A DNA stretch of 8,858 nucleotides from an uncultured Rhodospirillaceae bacterium (lineage in GTDB: Bacteria; Pseudomonadota; Alphaproteobacteria; MPNO01): positions 1 to 8,858 of the forward strand of contig CALGIA010000130.1 of the NCBI GenBank assembly GCA_937916005.1. Direction: 5' to 3'. The stretch's first letter is position 1. Every line of letters starts with the position of its first letter. Both the position numbers and the translations under genes were made by a program. The notes below the pieces were generated by a model. The model worked only from the letters and a program-made list of their open reading frames with translations. It did no database searches and was not told the DNA's origin. Positions 6,728 through 8,858 of the stretch are shown here, in pieces.

Positions 6728-8167
6728 TCATTTTAAGCCCCGCACGACTTCGATGTCGAGTTCGCGAATTTTCTTGCGAAGCGTGTTGCGATTGACCCCC
6801 AGAAGATCCGCCGCCCGGATCTGATTGCCTCCCGTGGCGGAAAGCGTCAGCGTTATCAATGGTTTTTCGACCTCGCGCATGACGCGGCCATAGAGACCGC
6901 TGGCCGGCAATTCATCGCCGTGAGTCGCGAAATAACGCGCCAGATGCCGTTCAACTGCCACGCCAAGACTTTCATCTTCGGAAGCGGCGCCAAAATCCGA
7001 ACCCCTGGTCGAGCTGAGTTCCTGTTCGATCGCGGCCAGATCTATGGTTTCCTCGGGATAAAGTGCGGAAATCCGGCGCACCATGTTTTCCAGTTCCCGG
7101 ACATTGCCGGGCCATGAATATTCCGTCAGACGATCCATCGCCGCCCGGTCCAGAACCTTGTAACCGAGTCCTTCCTCGGAAGCCCGGCCAAAGAAATGCC
7201 GGATCAGTTCGGGAATATCCTCGGTCCTTTCGCGGAGCGGCGGAAGCGCAACCGGAACAACATTCAGGCGGTAAAACAGATCTTCACGGAATTTTCCCTC
7301 ACGGATCAATTGACCGAGATCGCGATGGGTCGCGGCCACAATCCTGACATCGGCGCGAATGGGCACCCGGCCGCCGACGGTCGTATACTCGCCTTCCTGA
7401 AGCACGCGAAGCAATCTGGTTTGGGCCTCAATGGGCATGTCGCCGATTTCGTCGAGAAACAAAGTCCCGCCCTGGGCCTGTTCAAACCGGCCCACGCCGC
7501 GCTGGGTGGCGCCGGTAAAGGCGCCGCGTTCATGCCCGAATAATTCACTTTCAATCAGGTCGCGCGGAATCGCCGCCATGTTTATGGCGACGAACTGGGC
7601 ATTTTTCCGTTTGCCGTAATCATGCAAGGCCCGGGCGACAAGCTCTTTTCCGGTGCCTGATTCACCCGTGATCATCACGGTCAGATCGGTGGCCATCAAC
7701 CGGGCCAGAACCCGATAGATATTCTGCATCGCCGGCGACCGCCCGATCAACGGCAGCCGATCACCAATATCCACCTCCGCGCCGCGATCGGCCGAAGGTT
7801 TCCGGTCGCTCAGCGCACGCTGGACGATACTGGCCAGCTCATTCAGATCGAACGGCTTGGGAAGATATTCGAAGGCTCCCCTTTCCGCCGCCTTGACCGC
7901 GGTCAGAAGGGTGTTTTGCGCACTCATGACGATAATCTTGATATCGGGCCGAATGCTCTGGATGCGCGGGATCAGATCGAGCCCGTTCTCATCGGGCATG
8001 ACCACATCGGTCACCACCAGATCGCCATCTCCTTCTTCGACCCAGCGATATAATGTCGCCGCATTGGAGGCAACCCGGACATTGTGCCCCAACCGCCCAA
8101 GCGCCTGGGAAATCACCGTGCGGATCGCGCTGTCGTCATCGGCGACCAGGATCGTCGCGCCGGTCAT
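6728..8167 (-). CDS. ntrC: Nitrogen regulation response regulator NtrC (sigma-54 activator)
   Basis: DNA-binding response regulator, 479 aa, the usual NtrC length. Phosphorylated by NtrB, it oligomerises at enhancers and remodels sigma-54 RNA polymerase at nitrogen-assimilation promoters (family knowledge). The receiver domain (about 1-120) has the acidic pocket D11/D12, the phospho-acceptor D54, S82 and K104, matching the positions known in enteric NtrC. The AAA+ domain has Walker A GESGTGKE at 168-175, an intact GAFTGA sigma-54 contact loop at 215-220, Walker B ending in D239-E240, and the FREDLFYRLNVVP segment followed by PPLRER. A Fis-type helix-turn-helix occupies about 446-470 (NQIRAADLLGVNRNTLRKKI). 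The ATG lies in an ATGA overlap with ntrB and has a good ribosome site 8 bases upstream. It ends 6 bases before ntrY. Confidence 0.98.
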   Translation of the reverse strand: MTGATILVADDDSAIRTVISQALGRLGHNVRVASNAATLYRWVEEGDGDLVVTDVVMPDENGLDLIPRIQSIRPDIKIIVMSAQNTLLTAVKAAERGAFEYLPKPFDLNELASIVQRALSDRKPSADRGAEVDIGDRLPLIGRSPAMQNIYRVLARLMATDLTVMITGESGTGKELVARALHDYGKRKNAQFVAINMAAIPRDLIESELFGHERGAFTGATQRGVGRFEQAQGGTLFLDEIGDMPIEAQTRLLRVLQEGEYTTVGGRVPIRADVRIVAATHRDLGQLIREGKFREDLFYRLNVVPVALPPLRERTEDIPELIRHFFGRASEEGLGYKVLDRAAMDRLTEYSWPGNVRELENMVRRISALYPEETIDLAAIEQELSSTRGSDFGAASEDESLGVAVERHLARYFATHGDELPASGLYGRVMREVEKPLITLTLSATGGNQIRAADLLGVNRNTLRKKIRELDIEVVRGLK

Positions 8168-8858
8168 GAATTGCGCTCCCGCTCGGCCAGTTCGCTCCTG
8201 GCTGCGGAATCGACCACCGGCAACATGACGTGAAAGACCGTGCGTCCCGGGTCGCTATCCAGTTCAACCGCGCCGCCCAGATCTCCAACCAGCTTGGCGA
8301 CCAATGCCAGACCAAGCCCGGTGCCGTTCGATTTGGTGGTCACGAAGGGATCGAAGATGCTGCCCGCCATATCATCGGGAATGCCCGGCCCGTTATCTTC
8401 AATACTGACGCGAAGCGGCAGCAATATGCGTTTTTCTCCGCCCGGAACCGCCAGCCTGACGCCATGCCGGTAGGCGGTGGTCAGAACGATTTCGCCGCCG
8501 TCATGGGGCACGGCCTCGGCGGCGTTCTTCACCAGATTGAGAAACACCTGAATGAGCTGATCCCGCACGCCATATACCGGCGGCAGGGACGGATCATAGG
8601 ATTCGACAAACCGCACGTGGCGGCCAAAGCCGGCGACCGCGATCTGACGGACCCGTTCGAGAACCTCATGAATATTCACCGCCTCGCGGGTCAATGCAGG
8701 CTGTTCGGAAAACACGCCGATGCTGTCGACCAGCGCACAAACCCGGTCGACCTCGTCACGGATCAGATGGGTCAGCTGCCGGTCGTCGTCGTCGGCCGTC
8801 TGCTCCAGAAGCTGGGCCGCGCCCCTTATGCCGGAAAGCGGATTCTTGATCTCATGGG
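8164..8858 (-). CDS. ntrB: Nitrogen regulation sensor kinase NtrB, C-terminal part (5' end outside window)
   Basis: Soluble histidine kinase/phosphatase that, under PII protein control, phosphorylates NtrC when nitrogen is scarce (family knowledge). The frame is open to the window edge. The first full codon is the phospho-accepting His of the H-box, reading HEIKNPLSGIRGAAQLLE, a signature characteristic of NtrB. Counting from that His, 230 residues are present. The N-box (NLVKNAAEAV) is near residues 107-116, the G1 box DNGPGIP near 154-160, the F-box FDPFVTTK near 168-175 and the G2 box GTGLGLAL near 178-185. The dimerisation and ATP-binding domains are therefore complete, while the N-terminal PAS sensor lies beyond the window. 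A GTG at 8715 could be taken for a start, but the H-box upstream in the same frame shows the gene continues. The TGA stop overlaps the ntrC ATG in an ATGA. Identification is very secure. Confidence 0.96.
   Translation of the reverse strand, partial: HEIKNPLSGIRGAAQLLEQTADDDDRQLTHLIRDEVDRVCALVDSIGVFSEQPALTREAVNIHEVLERVRQIAVAGFGRHVRFVESYDPSLPPVYGVRDQLIQVFLNLVKNAAEAVPHDGGEIVLTTAYRHGVRLAVPGGEKRILLPLRVSIEDNGPGIPDDMAGSIFDPFVTTKSNGTGLGLALVAKLVGDLGGAVELDSDPGRTVFHVMLPVVDSAARSELAERERNS
8176..8180 (-). promoter_or_regulatory. Ribosome binding site of ntrC
   Basis: GGGAG on the minus strand, 8 bases before the ntrC ATG and inside the end of ntrB. It supports the ATGA-overlap start and means ntrC can recruit ribosomes itself as well as by coupling to ntrB. 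Confidence 0.7.

Noticed and set aside
5990..6736. 248-codon plus-strand open frame opposite the ntrY N-terminus
   Set aside because: Highly charged, low-complexity-looking product that is the antisense image of NtrY transmembrane and periplasmic codons.
8785..8800. Short GTC/GAC trinucleotide run
   Set aside because: It only encodes a run of Asp in the NtrB dimerisation domain; too short to be a meaningful repeat.
1..8858. A novel defence, mobile or otherwise undescribed system
   Set aside because: Every gene belongs to a known family in a largely familiar alphaproteobacterial order, with no integrase, transposase, repeat array or orphan gene.

Overview
This window is a compact chromosomal locus with every gene on the minus strand, so transcription runs from high to low coordinates. 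In transcription order it carries: the 3' part of ntrB (H-box onward), ntrC, ntrY, ntrX, a trkA-type potassium-uptake regulator, a D-amino-acid transaminase and a HAD-family hydrolase. A 75-base non-coding tail ends the window. Tandem NtrB/NtrC and NtrY/NtrX two-component pairs followed by trkA are typical of Alphaproteobacteria, and the trkA-dat continuation resembles Rhodospirillales-type genomes such as Azospirillum and Magnetospirillum. The DNA is moderately GC-rich by eye, with the usual long antisense shadow ORFs. I cannot name a genus.

Layout: 8858-8164 ntrB (partial); 8167-6728 ntrC; 6721-4412 ntrY; 4422-3016 ntrX; 2992-1616 trkA; 1598-735 dat; 738-76 HAD hydrolase; 75-1 intergenic. 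The junctions are tight: two 4-base ATGA stop/start overlaps (ntrB/ntrC and dat/HAD), an 11-base overlap (ntrY/ntrX) and gaps of 6, 23 and 17 bases. No terminator-like hairpin with a T-run separates any two genes. This suggests one operon with translational coupling, although internal promoters cannot be excluded.

How the genes work together: NtrB is a soluble histidine kinase that phosphorylates NtrC, a sigma-54 activator with an intact GAFTGA loop, and so controls nitrogen-scavenging genes. NtrY is a membrane-anchored kinase (four predicted TM segments, a periplasmic sensor region, HAMP and PAS) that partners NtrX. NtrX keeps the receiver, ATPase and DNA-binding parts but lacks GAFTGA, so it is probably not a classical sigma-54 activator. 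TrkA gates potassium uptake through a transporter not encoded here. The transaminase interconverts D-amino acids and 2-oxo acids. The HAD enzyme is a phosphatase-like protein of unknown substrate.

I see no mobile element, CRISPR array, RNA gene or clearly novel system. The points most worth following up are the degenerate NtrX activator loop and the fixed linkage of nitrogen signalling with potassium uptake and D-amino-acid metabolism.
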